Source: JACRGC01 sp035288785
Lineage (GTDB): Archaea; Micrarchaeota; Micrarchaeia; Norongarragalinales; SBBD01
Assembly: GCA_035288785.1 (NCBI GenBank)
Contig: DATDZF010000023.1
Coordinates: forward strand, 1 to 22,567
Length of the DNA: 22,567 nt
Reading direction: 5' to 3'
Part shown: one piece after another, positions 1 through 14,500 of the stretch
How the letters are laid out: each line of letters opens with the position of its first letter
Position numbering within the stretch: the first letter of the stretch is position 1
The notes under the pieces: generated by a model
Database searches by the model: none
Told to the model about the DNA's origin: nothing
Seen by the model: the letters and a program-made list of their open reading frames with translations, nothing else
Program-made: the position numbers and the translations under genes

Positions 1-3000
1 GCTTGCATTGAAGAGGACATTTGCGGAGGTTACCGGCAAGGAGCAATCATCGGTGAGGTTTGCCCTGATGGTGATGTTTGTGCCGATTTCAAAGCGCTGG
101 GAGTTGACCGGTGAAAATAAATTGAGCCCGATATTTGCAACCGTTGTGACGTTGAATTGCGATGTGTTTGCAATAGAGTAGCAGCCATCAGTTGCGCCCG
201 CTATCCAGACCTGCTTCGTTGCACTGTAGGAACAGGAAGGATTGAATATTATCGACGCATGGCCCGAGCTGTTTGTTGTCGTGAGGTTTCCGGAATCGTA
301 CTGCGAGCCGTTGGTGGTGATCCAGAAAGTTACATTCGCATTCGCTGGCAGGAAGGATTGGTTTTCGGAGTCAAACAACCGGACAACGAGCCCCCCAGCC
401 AGGTTGCCGGACCTGTTGATTGAGGTCTCGTTCCCATAAGAGTGCGAAACAGTAACAGTGCTTTCTGTGAGGTTTGGACCATAAGTATCCGAGGTGTTGA
501 AGGCATTCGAGGCCTCCCCATTCAATATGTAGAACTTGTACCAGTTGTCGGTCCCGATCTCGCCGCAGGTGAAATCGTGGACGGAAACAGTGCAGTTGCC
601 TGCGCCCTGGACGATGGAAGTTCCCTTGTTTGCCCAGCTCGTCCCGCCGTCGTTGGAAACAAACAGGGTGCAAGTCACATTGTCCCCTGCCTGGTCGGAA
701 ATTTGCACGCTGTAGTTGTATTGCCGGCTCCAGCCTCCGCTTGCAGCGTACACGGAAAGGTTTTCCGCAACAGGCGCAACATCCTTGAGGTAAAACTGGT
801 CCGCAAGCGTGGTGGAATTTGAATTGTAATATCCGCTCTTTGAAGAGTTGAGCTGCACGCTCCAGTTGCCCTGCATTTTCTGGGTCGAGTCCCACGTGCA
901 GTTGTAATACCCTGCATTTGCGCCGCTTTCGGAATAGACCGGGCTGCAGGTTTCGGGGGTGGCATTGGGCGAAACGAGGCTTATGAGGGGCACGGCGGAG
1001 GCGATCATCCCCTCGACAGAGCAGTCAGAGGTTGCATTGAACCTGACGGTTATCTGGTTCGAGGTGTTGAATTGCTGTTGATAGGCAGGAGTTTCAATAT
1101 CGTTCATCAGCTGGCCGGTGATGTTAAGGGTGAAGTTGGTCGGGGCAGTATCCTTGTAGCAGGTGTCGGACTTCACGCCAGCTGCCCATTTCTGCTGGCC
1201 GGTAGAATAAGGGCAGGTGGGGTCGAAATAAAGACTGGTCCCTCCAGAGGAGTTTGTGGCATTGACGGTTCCGGGATCGAAATTCACCCCATCAGTCGTC
1301 ACATAGAAGGTCGTATTGATGTCAGCACCAACTGGGATCGAACCCTTATCCGTATCCAGGACAGTAAGGCGCAAAAGGCCCTGGTCTTGGCCTTCGCGGT
1401 TAATGTTGATGCCGCTTCCTGCAACCATGGTCGTATCCGCATCGTCCTTTTCGATTGTAAAGGTGGAGGTGCCCGTCTGCGTCCCAAAGCCCCATTGGTT
1501 GGTGGCATTGAATTTCCACTCGCTGCTGCCTGAGGGCGTGATGTCGCCGCATGCAAAGGACTCAGCGAAGCTCTTGGGCACGAAATCCACTCCCTGGCAG
1601 CTTTTCGTTTCTACTTCCGTCCATTCGGCGGAGCTGTTGAGCCGCTTCCAGAGCGTCACATTGAACGGCCCGCCGTCCACTTGCCTGCATTCAACTGACC
1701 AGGTGAAGGTTTCCCCCCAGCCGCCAAGCGAATTGTCAAGTGATGGCGGCGGGGAGGTTTGGAATTCGGGCCCCGCAACAATTTGAAGCGAGTTGATCCG
1801 CGTGGTGTTTCCCGAGGCATAATAATTTTTCTCTACTTGCGCTGTCAGGTTATAATAGCCGAATTCCTTGCTTGAGGAATCCCATGACAGGTTGTGGGTG
1901 CCGTTGCCAAAATCGCCAAACCCGGACGTCTCCTCGTAGGTTTGGGGGCCGATGAACGTGAGCGTATCCGTTGATGAGTTGACCGGGTTTTGGCAGTCAT
2001 CCCGTGCGTTGAACTCGACGGGAACGGCAGTGCCCCTAGTGTAATTGACGCCTATTGGCCGCGTAATGTTGAGGGTCATGTTCCCCATTATTGTGAATGA
2101 ACTGACGCTGGAGTTGACGTCCTTGTAGTGCGCATGCCCTGAAGAGCCGATTTTCCAGGATTGCACGCCGGGCGCGTATGCGCAAGTGGGGTCGAATGTG
2201 CTGTTGAAGAACCCGGAAGTGCTGGTAACGCCTGTTCCCGAATCGTATTCGGAGCCGTTATAGGTGATCCACCTATAGCCCGTCACAAGGCCGGTACCTA
2301 TTGGCTGGTTGCCATTGTCGATATCGCGGACCTCGACGGAGAGCAGAACCGAGTTGGAGCCGTTGCGCCACACGGTTTCACCGTTCCCTGCAACGTAGGT
2401 GATATTGACATCGTCCTTCTCGACGGTGAAGTTGGTCGGGGAAAGCTCGGCTGTGAAATTGCCATCCGTGGCGTTCCAGAAGAACTGCCACCCGGCAATT
2501 TGGGTATTCTGGAAATTGCTCTTGGGTATGGTAAGCAAGGCATTGGTGCAATTGCTCGTGCAGGTGCGCGAGCTCACCTGGGTCCAGTCGCCGGAGTATC
2601 CTTGCCGTATGAACAAATAGGCGGTGACAAGGTCGTTATCCTCATCTGTGACCGAGACGTTGAAATTGAACGTTTCCTTCCAGCCTCCGTCGGGGCCGGT
2701 GTTCCCATCCGCGCCTGAAGTGTTCACATACTGGGCGTTTAGCACCGGGCCGGTCTGGATCCGGAAATTGTGCAGGTATAGTGAAGTATTGCTGTTGTGG
2801 AAGGACTTGGAGGTTTGGATGGTCGTATTGTAATATCGAGCTTCATACCCGCTGGTGTTGAAGGTGCAATTGAACGTCCCATCGGTGAGGTTGGTTATTG
2901 GGGCGCAGGAATAGGTGTTTGGGCTGCGGGTGTAATTGATGGTAAGTGCAACGCTGGGAAGCGCGGTGTTGCAATCATCATATATGCTTACATTGAACGA

Positions 3001-6000
3001 GACGTTGCTGCCCCTCACATAATTCGCGCCGTTAGGCAGGAATAGGTTGCTTCGCGTGTCCCCTATCACCGTGACGTTGAATGCGCTGGAATTCAAATTC
3101 TGGTAACAACCGTCGGTTGTGCCCGAATACCACTGCTGCTTCCCTGCAGCGTACGAACATGAGGGATTGAAATACACCTGGAGGTTGCCAGAGGCATTTG
3201 TTGAGGTTGCATTGCCGGAATCGTCCGTCGAACCGTCGGTGGTCACCCAAATTGAGCCGTTTATGGACCCGTTCACATACGCCCCTTTCTCGATATCATA
3301 GATCCGGGTTGAGAGGAGCACTGCGCCAGCGCTCCTGTTGAGGGTGGTTTCATTTCCCGCGGCGTAAAATACCGATACATTGCTTGCGCTCAGGTTGGGG
3401 CCATATTGCACGCTGGTATTGAACGGGTTGAAGAGCGTCCCGCCCTCGTAATCGTAGACGTAAAACTTGTAATAATTGTCGGTCCCGATTTCGCCGCATG
3501 CAAAATTGCTCACATTGAAGTTGCAGGTGCCATTCCCGTACGGAAGGGTATAGTTGCCGCCCTGCTGGGCCCAGGTAGTGCCCCCATCTGTCGAGGTAAA
3601 GAGCGTGCAATTGACCGCATTGCCTTCGGGATCGAACACATCAGCTGAATACGAATATACCCGTGTCCAGCCCCCGGAGGAAGGCGTGACAGTGAAGTTT
3701 TCCGCAGTTGCAGGCGAGTTTATGAGGGTGAACCGGTCTTGGAAGAGGGTGGAATTCGCATATGTGCTGGAATTGGTGCTATTGAGCCTTATGCTCCAAA
3801 GCCCGATGGTTTTTCCGGTCGAGTCCCACGAGCAGTTGTAATATCCGTTGCCCTCGTTTACAACAGGAGTGCAGGACTCGGTGGCATTGGTTGGGGATTG
3901 GAGCTGCATCACAACTGACGAGGAATTGATCAGCCCTTCAGCAGCGCATTCCGTTGAAACATTCATCCTTATTAGGATCATATTGGACGAATTAAACGAG
4001 CTCCCGTTGAATGGCAGCTCCAGGCTGTTGCGGAGCGAGCCGTTCACAAATAGTGAAAGCGTGGTGGTCAGGGAATTCGAGTAATAGAGGTCGTTTTGGA
4101 CCCCGCCCCGCCAGCGCTGCGTTCCGGAGCTGTAGCTGCAGGTGGGGTCGAAATCAAGGGATAGGTGCCCCGACGAATTCGTCGTAACGTTTGTTGAAAG
4201 GTAAGTGGAGCCATCCGTGGTGATGAGGAACGTCGTATTGACTCCAGAAGGCACATATTCGCCCTTGGTGGTGTCATATACCCTTAGCACAAGGGGGATC
4301 GTGCCCGTCCCCTCCCTTGCGGCCATGCCATTTATCCCCGACTCGATTTCAATCGAGACCGAATCCTTGTTCAGCGTGAATGCGGTGACAGTTGTATTTG
4401 TGGTGTAGCCGTAAGCGTCGCTTGCATTGAAGAAGAATTCCGATGAGCCAACATCCGTGTTGTTGAAATACTGGATGAAGAGCATGTTTTCGCTCGAGCA
4501 GGGGCCGCAGGTCTGGGATTGCAGGAAGGTCCAATTGCCGCCTGCCAATCGCTTGAACAAATAGACGGTCAGGTTGTTCCCGTCGTTGTCATTTGCAGTG
4601 ACGGAAAAGTTGAATTGCGCCCCCCAGCCATCCGAGCCGGGGGTGATTCCGGGGGAAGTTAGGGTTGGCCTGCTGGCTATGTAAAAGCTGAGGTTGCGCA
4701 CCGCGGAAATATTGCCATAATAAGGCCGGCTTACATTGACGGTGACGTTGTACCATCCAAAATCCCATCCTGAAGTGGTGCTGTTGGAAATCGTGCAATT
4801 GTAGAACCCGTTGCCCTCGTCTGCGCCGGTGCAGGACGCGCCATCCACTGGCGACATCACAACATCCGCGCCGGTCACCATCCCGCATGAGGCGTCAAGG
4901 TCCGAGACGTTTGCGCGCAGGTTGATATTGTCCACTCCGCGCAGATAGGTTTGATTTACCGGCGCATACAGCTGCGCCGTCATTTCGGATGTGATTGTCA
5001 TGATGAATTCGGAGGAATTCGAGGGCTTGTAAAGCGTGGACTCGTTTAGCATCCCGATTTTCCATTTCTGCACCCCAACAGAGTAGCTGCAGGTGGGGTC
5101 GAAATAAACGCTGCCGCCAGTGCCCTGGAAATAGCCCGAGGAGTTGGTTGAGATGAAAGTGCCGGAATCATAACTGGTGCCGTTTGTCGTGACCCACAGG
5201 CGGCCTTCCTCCCCAATGATATTGTTCGAGGGCTTGTCGGTATCAACCACCCTTACGATCAGCCGGGTAGTGTTGGAAGTGCCAAGCCGGCTTACAGTTG
5301 AGTCGTTGCCAAGGTAATGCACCTGCGATGTGTCGTCGCGCTCGATTGTGAAATTAATCTCAATGGAGGAAGCATTCCATATATCGTCCTCGGTCATGTT
5401 GAGCTTCGCGCTCCAAAGGCCAATGTCCCCGGAAGCGAAGGTCTTGGAAAAATTCACGCTCTTGTTCTGGCCCTGCCTTGAAAGCGAGCCAAGGGACGAC
5501 CAGCTTCCAAGCGAGGGCTCAAGCTGCATCACATACGCCTGGACGGTCAACGTGTCATTGTCCTCATCGGAAACGTTCGCAGATACGTAGAAGGTTTCCC
5601 CCCATCCTCCAATTGCTGGCGACACGTTCTCCGCAGTGAAATAGGGCACGGTCTCAACAAAAAACGAGCTCGATGATGCCACAAATACTGCAATTGCCGT
5701 ATCGGGATTGTGGAATGCAAGGGAGGAGTTCATGGAGATGTTGTATGCCCCGGCAATGAGCGAGGAAGTATTCAGGATGCAGCTGTAATTGCCATCAGAG
5801 TAATTAGAAACCGGTGAACACGCATACGAAGTTTGGGTGTTGTTGTGCCTTGCTGAAAAGTTCACAAGCGCATCTGCAATTGGCAAGGAGCAGTCCGTGA
5901 TAACGGTGCCATTTATGGTGACATTGTCGCCGCGAAATACCTCAATGCCAAGGGGCCCGGCGATTGTATTCAGGAGGGAGCCGTAGATGTCGAGGGTGTA

Positions 6001-9000
6001 GTTTGTGGTATTTACAGCGATGTAGCATCCGTCATGAATGCCGCCGAACCATTGCTGGGTGCCGGCAGCATAGCTGCATGATGGATTGAACGCTATTTCC
6101 AGGTGGCCCGATGAATTCGATTGCGTTGCATTCCCGCCATCGAGATTTACGCCATCGGTTGTGATCCAGATCGAGCCGTTGGCTGATGGGGCATACCTGC
6201 CCCACTCCTGGTCATTAACGCGGATGCCAAGCGCGGTGAAATTGCCCCCGGACCTGTTCACGGATGCGCCATTCCCGCTAACAAGAGAAAGTGAAACCGA
6301 ATCCTCAGTTAGGTTGAACAGCGGCCCAATCGAGGTGTTATACGTGTTAGAGGGCTCCCCATTTATTATCTGGAACATGAATTGCGACCCGTTGAGGATA
6401 TCGCTGCATTCGAAATGGTCCACAACAACCGTGCAGTTCCCCTGGCCGCTTGCAATGGTGCCGTTCCCCCGGTATGCCCAAAAGCCCGAAGTGTTGGTGA
6501 ATAGCTGGCACGTGACGGTTTCGTTCTCGGGATCGTCAATTGTGACGTTGAATTGATAGCTCCTTCCCCAGCCCCCCGATGTGAGGTTCATGACGAGCCC
6601 GGATGCATTGGTGAGGAGGTTCCTTAGGTAGAAGTGGTTGAGGAACAGGGAGGAGTTGAAGGTGTAATAATCATAAGATGCATTCGCCCGGACGCTGTAA
6701 TTCCCCTGCTGCCTTCCAACAGTTGGGAAGGAGCAGTTGTAGTAGCCGTTCGTCTCATTATTCACGGGCGAACATGAAAACTGGTCGCCGGTCTGGTTGT
6801 GCAATAGTGTGAGGTTCACTTCTGAGGAATTGATGAAACCCTCTTGCGCAATGCATTCCGATGTGACATTCAGCCTTATGGTCACGTTATTTGTGACATT
6901 GAAGGTAGATAGCGCGGGTGGGGAACTGAGCTCAACAAGGATTTGGCCGATGACATCGAAGGTGGCATCGCTCGAATTCTTTGTCTTATAGCACACATCG
7001 TTTAGTACGCCGCCGCGCCACGCCTGCTGCTGCGCCTTGTAGCTGCAGCTTGGATTGAATTGGTAGTTCAGGTAGCCGGAAGCGTTTGTTTGGTTGTAAT
7101 ACCCCGAATCGAAAACGATGCCATCCGTAGTAACCCAGAAGGAGCCGTTAACGCCCGCTCCCACGATTGAGGCATTATCCGTGTCGTTAACAAGCAGCCG
7201 CAGGTTTGCAATCCCGCTTGCCTCGCGGAAGGCCGTTGCATCGCTTGAGGCCTGCAAAACAAATACGTCGTCTTTTTCGAGGGTGAAATTGCCTATTTCG
7301 GACTGGTTGTAAAGGTTGGTGCAAAGGCTGGTCGTGGCATTGAATTTGAATTCCCACGTGCCGTTGGATTGCAGGTTGGAGCAGGTGAATTCAAGGTCGG
7401 TAAAGGATAGGTTGGTATCCGAGCTGCATGAATTGCAAAGCTGCGAGCCCCTCAGGGTCCACTCGGCGCTGCCTGAAGCCCGCGTCCAGAAGCTGACATT
7501 GAGGGTGTCGCCAGAGGGATCCTTGACGGTGATATTGAAGGTGCGCTCAACTCCCCAGCCATCAACGAGGGTATTCACAACCGGATTGTTCAGCTCGGGA
7601 TATGCTGCAAGCCTCAGGGAATCCACAGAGGTATTGGTGCCGTTGTCGTAGTATGGTTTGCTTGAATTGACCGTGACATTATACGTGCCATAGCTCCTTC
7701 CAGACGAATCCCAAACGCAGCTGTAATTCCCGGAGCCAAGGTCGGTTGTGGATCCGCAATTGAAGTTAGTGCCCCTTCGTATGAAAACCGGAACGGTTGC
7801 GGATGCAACCCCACTGCACTCATCCGAGGCAGTTGCATTGATCGTGATCATGGTGCTAGGCGTATAGCATACCGCGCTTAGCGGGCTTACGATGCTGTTG
7901 TTCAGGGGGCCGGTTGTGACATTGACGTCATATCCGCTGGAGTTTGCCGCATAGTAGCAGGAATCACCCGCAAACTCCATCTTCCATTTCTGCGGCCCGA
8001 TGCTCCAGCTGCAAGTGGGGTTGAATGAGCGCCTAAGAATCCCATTCACGGAAGTGTTTGCTCCTCCTGTCAAGAATGCCTGGGAGCCGGTCGCCGTAGT
8101 TACGTAAAGGGTGCCGGATTTGCCCGTGCCAATATCCTGCTCGCTATCGAACGCATCCAGGAACTTGACCTCCAGGGAAATAGCCGTGTTTGGCCTGCTC
8201 ACGTTGGAGTTGCCTCCGGAAATCAGGCTGCCGGAAACGTTCCGTTTTGTAAGTTCGTAAGTCTGGTTTATGGTTTGCGCGGTCAGGTTCACCAAATCTG
8301 TCGCATTGAATTTGAACTGCCAGTAGCCGAAGTTGCTGCAGGCGGTGGGGATGGAGTAGGTGAAGCTGACATTGCGGTCAGTGCAATTGTTGCATGCCTG
8401 CGAGCTAAGCAAGCTGTATTCCGAGGCGCCGGGCGCCTTGTCCCAAAGGTAAACCGTGACATTGTCATCCTTGTCGCTCAAAGTCACATTGAATACGAGG
8501 CCTCCGCCCCAATATACGGCGCTCATGTTGACAAGCGGATTTGTAAGGACGGGCGCAGTCGCTACGTGGAACGAATTTTCCAGCCTTGCCGATGCATTCG
8601 TATAATAGGTCTTTGCGGATCCCATGATCACAAGGTAAGTTCCGCCTGTGAGTGAGGAGGTATTCAATGTGCAATTGTACGAGCCAAAGCCCTCATCATA
8701 AACAGGCGCGCACTGCTGGGGGCCGCCCCCGTCCTGGATTGTGAAATTGACAGTTGCGCCGGCGACTGCAACATTGCAATCGTCGGTCACATTGCCATGC
8801 AAGGTGACATTCGCACCCTGCATAATGTATTGGTTGAGTGGCAGGGTGATATTGTTGTTTAGCGCCCCGGTTACGAAGATCGCGCCGGATATGGAGGAAT
8901 TGGTGGTCGCATAGCAGGCATCGTTCGCAATACCGCCCTTCCATAGTTGCTGCCCGATGGAATAGCTGCAAGTGGGCTGGAATATTATGCTGAAATTCCC

Positions 9001-11520
9001 GCTGGAATTGGTCTGGGTGGAATTCCCCGAATCAAATGAAGCGCCGTTTGTAGTGACCCAAATCGTCGCATTTGCATTAAGGGCACTGGAGCGGTTGTCG
9101 GAGTCATATGCATTGAGTATCAGCTTGACTGTGCTGTTGGTCCTTGTCACGTTGGTGTTGTTGCCGGAAACGAGCGTTACTGTGACATTGTCCGGGCTTA
9201 CTGTCCAGTTGCCGATTTCGGATGTACCGTTGAGCATTTGCTCATCCGTTCCATTGAATGTGAAATGCTTAAGGCCTATATCGGAGCAAACGAATGTCCG
9301 GTCAATGGTGAAGTTGACGGTGCTATTTGCGCATCCAACGCAGGTCGTCGTATTTAGCTCGGCGAATGGGCCTGCGCTATTGTTCCCGTTGAATAGGGTA
9401 ACCACGACGTCCTGAGACTGCGCATCAGATACCAACACGGAAAAGTTAAGCTGCTCTCCCCAGCCTGCGGGATTTGGGTACGCAGCAATGCTAAGAAGGG
9501 CGGGCTCGGTATTGATTGGCGCATTCAGCTTGAAGGTGTTTGCCTGGGTCGTGAAATTGAAATTGTAATATTGCTTCGAAACATTTGCGGTGACCGCATA
9601 AAAGCCGGCGGAGAGGGCGCTTGTATTGAATGTGCAGGAATAGGTGCCGTTGCTGTAGTTTACGATGTCATTCCCGGAGCAGGAACTCGTGTTGAACGGG
9701 CCTGAAAAGCTAAAGCCGGGGGTCGCATTTGCAACCAACACAAAGCACTCATCCCTAGTGGTCAGGGTCAGCGTGACATTTTGGCCAATTGTGTACTCCG
9801 CGCCAGTGCCATTGAGTGTGGAGATTTCGAATTGGTAATCCCCGTAAACATCCACGAAGAACTGCGCTGAGAGGTAATCCTTGTAGCATGCATTGGCTGT
9901 AGTGTAGGCAAACCAGCTCTGCCTTCCAACCGCATTCCCGCAAGTCGCATTGAAATAGAAATCAGCGCTTCCGGAGGAGTTGGTGGTGTTTGTGCCATAG
10001 GTCGCATTTGTGATCCCATTTGTGGTGACGTTGAAGGTCAGGGTGGAATAGGGGGAGCCTGCAACGACATTCCTATCCGTGTCCGTCAGGTTGACAGTAA
10101 ACCTTGCAATTTGCTCGCCTGAGCGGTTGGCAATCGAATTGTTGCCGGCCGAATGGAATATTTCGATATCGTCCTTTTCCACGGTCGTGGAATTAACGCT
10201 TGTTTCGGAATTGATTTGCTCGGAGGTGTTTGCGGTGAATTTGTAGAACCAGGTGCCGACCTGCGACCCGCCAGAGTTGTCGCAGTTGAAGGCATAGCTC
10301 CAGTTCATGGTTTTGTTTACGCATGCAAGCCCGCCGCAGGTACGGCCATCTGGCGCTTCGAAATCCGATGCAGCAGCATCATCCCCGAGCCAGAGGTGCG
10401 CAGTCGAATTGACATAATAGGCGGGAGTTGTCAAGTTGATGGTAAAATTGATCGGCATCCCCCAGCCATCCTGCAGGGGCGTTCGCGTCTCCCCGGATAG
10501 CTTTGGCTTGGAATAGAGGTAGAAAAGGTACGCGGGATCGGGGCCGACCCTTGTAAGGAATGCGGGGTAATATTTATCCGCAGTAGTATTCATGGTGACA
10601 TTGTAATAGCCCCCATACGAATCCGTTGTCGTCCATGTGCACTCGAAGAAGCCTCCGCCAAGGCTTTGGCCAGCGCAGAATTGGGAGGAGGTATTGTCCG
10701 TGAAGTTGAAATTCGCGGAGATGGTCGAATCCTGGACCGGGGAAATGAAATTTCCGCAATCATCCTTCACATTGCCTTGCGCCAGGATTCCTGCAGGCTC
10801 GGTATAATTCTGGTCGCCCTTGGGGTTTGTCACGTTGTTGGCCAGGGAGCCTTTGATCTGCATCGCATAGATTGTGGATGTAATGTCGTTGTAGCAGGAG
10901 CTTCCCGCAAGCGTGACTTTCCAGCTCTGGTCGGGCCTTGATGCGTATTCGGTCGGGGAGCAGGTGGCATTGAAATAATAGTGCAGATGCCCGGATGAAT
11001 TGGTGGTGTTGATTTGTGCAGGGCCGTAATTTGTGCCATCGTAAGTTACGGAAAAGTTGAGGCCGATGCCGGATACCGCGGTGCCATTGGTATCGTTGAC
11101 AAACACGACCAGCTGGTCAAGGTCGGATCCGCTCCGGTTGGCAAGGGACGCATTCCCTTGGACCAAGGTAATCTGCAGGGTATCGGCCGTGACCGTATAA
11201 ACCGTAGCGAGGCTTGGCACGGTCATGTTGATGTTTCCGTCCTCGTCGTATATTGTGAAATTATAATACCAGGATCCGATGTCGTAGCAGCTGAAGGATT
11301 GGGAGATATTGGCATAGGCCCAGGAGCCTGAGGCGTTCACATAGGTTGTGTTGATGACGCTCCAGTTCGATGTGCCGTCTTGGGATTTTGAAAGGTTGAC
11401 AGTAAGGTTGTGGAAATTGGAGAAAACGGCAACCGCGAAATCTTTGGGGAACCCGAAACCGGAAGTGCCAGGGGAAACCGAAAGGTTTTGGTATTGGGGA
11501 TAATCGGAGCATTGGAATTC
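1..11520 (-). repeat. About 12 tandem ~325-aa (≈975 bp) protein repeat units, each of three modules
   Basis: Each unit runs as follows. First comes a linker like EKDDV followed by VSGN and NRSG. Module A carries WVTTDG, then FNPTCSYS and a Trp/Gly segment ending DxCY. Module B carries TDDC, then a CxPV and YNCT, and ends GxYNVTxNSSKxYY. Module C begins GWGExFNFSV, carries a CxxC in most copies, and ends CSDIGxWxFKFNATD. Linkers lie near 11185, 10178, 9188, 8248, 7274, 6305, 5342, 4366, 3383, 2418, 1449 and 461. Module-A 'CSYS' anchors lie near 10973, 9953, 8982, 8024, 7058, 6088, 5102, 4152, 3170, 2197, 1225 and 240. Spacing varies from about 940 to 1,020 bp and stays in frame. A lone C-like module (11500-11200) precedes the first unit, and module B of the last unit is cut by the window edge. 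Confidence 0.9.
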
Positions 11521-14500
11521 TGTTGAATAAAGCTGGCCGTAATGGTTGACGAAGGTGCTGCCGTTAAGCACTGAAACCCGGAACTGCTTGTTCGTTTGCG
11601 AACCCTGCGGGGTGGAGAAGGAGTAGTTGTAGCTTTTTGCATCAGTTATGCCAGTTGGGTCAAAGCTTATGGCATCGCCCCAGGTAACGAAGGAAGAACC
11701 GCTATCAAATGCTGCAGGCGAATGGTTTGAGGAGGTTATTGTGGAAGGCAGGGTTTCTGTCACATTAGCCAAGGTGACAGCCTGATTTCCCTTATTGAAA
11801 GCGCGCACGCTCACATTGAATGAGCCGCAAGCGAATTGGCTCGGGAAGCCAGCAGTCCATGATGAAGCCTGGTCGTTGTAGCTGCGCTGCGTTTTAATGA
11901 ACGGCCCACCGACTTCTATCACATATTTATTGTACTCGAATTTGGACCGCCTCAGGGCGCTAGTGGCGGATTCGCCTTGGGTCGACTGCCTTATGTTGAA
12001 GGAAAACACCTTGCCTCCGGGTGAAAATGCAGGGGTTGCGGATGCATTAGTGGTAAAGCTCACTACCATCGTTTGGGATTCCTGGAGCTGGTCGAAGGAA
12101 TAATACTTGATTTTCCAGCCTTCGGATTCCGAGCCCAGGGGATAGCCGGGTTTGGGGATGCCTGTGGAGAAATTGAAGGGCTTGAAAAAGCCCTGGGGAA
12201 GCTCGGCGCTTGGCAAATGGAGGTTTACATCATTATCGCCCGTGCCGGCTCCGCCCATCCAGGGAATCCTGACAAAAATGGTTTTGCTGGTATTCTGGGG
12301 AATTGTAAGGTTGGACCAGTATCCCAAACCGTCCTGGGATACCCAAAGGAACGGGAAGGGCTGGTCGGCTAGGGTCGAGGGCATCTGCACGAATTTCAGG
12401 TCCTGGACGGAATTTGCGCCGCCATTCCAAGAGGCAGTAGTTGTGAAGGTATTCCCAAGCCCGGTGACATCGAAGGGCCTGAAGATAAGGACTGCACCCC
12501 AGCATTTTGCTGTGGAAAGGTAGAGGTTGCTGAACTCTATGTAATCCTCCCCTCCGGAATTGTTGTTTGGGTTGGAGCCATCATAAATATAATAGGCGAT
12601 GGGGTATTCGATCTTCACGCTAAGATCGGTGATTTCGGAATCGCCGTTGTTGCATACCGCAACGGACATGTTGTAGCGCTCCAATGCTTCCTCATTGGTT
12701 GTGCCCGAATAGTCATTGCCGGCAGTGACGAGTGTAAGGGGCTGCGTAAGCAGGTCAAAGCTTTTGCTGTATTGCTTCACAACACCATTGTAATTCACAT
12801 GGAAAAGCGCGGCGTATTGCTGGCCGGTATCGGCGTCATCCGGGACCCACACCCTCCAAAGCGAAACGTTTTCGCTGAAGGATGGGTTCACTGCTGTTGG
12901 ATCCGAAGCGCTGAAATTGATCGTCTGGTTTACCCCTTCCTCGGCATACCAGCCAGTGTCCGTTGCGCCCTGCAAAATCTTAAGCGACGCATCGACATTG
13001 AGCCGGTTTGAGGTCTCGTAGTTGAAAAGGGGGAGCGCAACATAGTTAATATGGCCCGGGAGCATGTAGTCTTTTGTGCCGTCCGGCGCCCTGATCGATA
13101 TGTCCCGGTTTGCAAGCGCCACATCGGTGCAGTTTATGACGGTCACGGGAAGGATATTGCTTGAAAAGAGGACGACGCCGTTGCGGACGCTCATAAAGCT
13201 CCTAAGCGAATATGAGCCAGTTGCTTGGGGGATCACGGTAAAGGCGCTCGCATTGTGCCCATTGCCATTTGCGGTTGTGGATGCGGTAAACGCCATGCGG
13301 TGCGGGTTCGAATCCGAATCCCAAAATATCCAGCTGTTCGAGGGAATGCTAGAATACGAGCCGCCAACGGATGTCTGAAGGGAGACATTGTCGATATCGG
13401 CCGAGGTTATTCCGTTGACAACATCAACCGTGATATTATACGAGTAGTTGGCGCAAAGGACCGTCGGTTCCCAAGGGTATGCAGTTGTTGCTGAAGCGGA
13501 GCGGTTATAGTATATGGTGAAATCGTGCTGGTAGTTGCGGTCATCAGCGCCAATTGTCCAGTTCCGGGGCTCTTCGAATCTTTCCCCGGAGCCATATTCA
13601 AGGCGGAATGGCCGCTTCAGGTAGAGCATTGGCGAGATTTCCGGCGGCTCGTAGGCATATTCAATGGTTTTGGTTTCACCGGGCGCAAAATTCCCAAGAT
13701 CAAAGGAAATTTCCCTATAGCCATTGCCAAGGTCCAGGTTGGAAAGCGTTGAGGGCGCCGCGGAAAACGAGCTTGGGATCGTATCGATTGCGCGGACGTT
13801 TTGGGCGCCCGTAACGGATGTGATGGAAATCCTTGCAGGATTGAGCCCAAGCCATACGAGCGTTGGCTCTGCATGCACGATATCAAAATCCCTGGAGGCC
13901 TGCGAAACGAAAGTGTCAGAAAAGTCCACATCGATGCCCGCTTCTGGCTTTAGCGCGCTTGCATAAATAGAATGGACGCCTGCTTCGCTTACTTGGAAAA
14001 GGAAGGTATATTCGCCATTGCTATTGTCCCAAATGCCCGAAGCGGTGGTGAACGTGGCGTTCGCTCCCGAGGGCAGGGTAATAACCACAGCCACATCCGC
14101 CGAATCCGCCCTGCTGCCGTCTGGATTAAGAATCCCTATGGTGATGTTGGCGACCTCGCCGGGAAGGTAGATTCCCTTGTGCGTATTCACGTTCACAAGG
14201 CCAAGGGCAAAGCCCTCCTCCTCGCCTTCATCGAATACATCAAATTGTGAGGACCCTTGCACGCCAGATGAATTTTCGGGGAAGGGGGGAGAGTCATTTG
14301 CTTGGAGTTGACTGAGGGCATCGGTTGGAGAAGGGGAAACTGCAATGCCTTCAGTGGGTTCGGGGGTTGTTGGCATCGGGCGTCCAACAGATGAAGGCAT
14401 TGGAATAAGGGCAGGTGCATTTGAGGGGGATGCATCGGGATCTAAGGCAACAGTAGGCGATGCCTCCAGGGAGGAAATGGATGGAGAAGCTTCAATTGAA

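Noticed and set aside
1..11520. CRISPR array or satellite-like non-coding repeat
   Set aside because: The period is ~975 bp with protein-level conservation and a kept reading frame; there are no short identical repeats separated by unique spacers.
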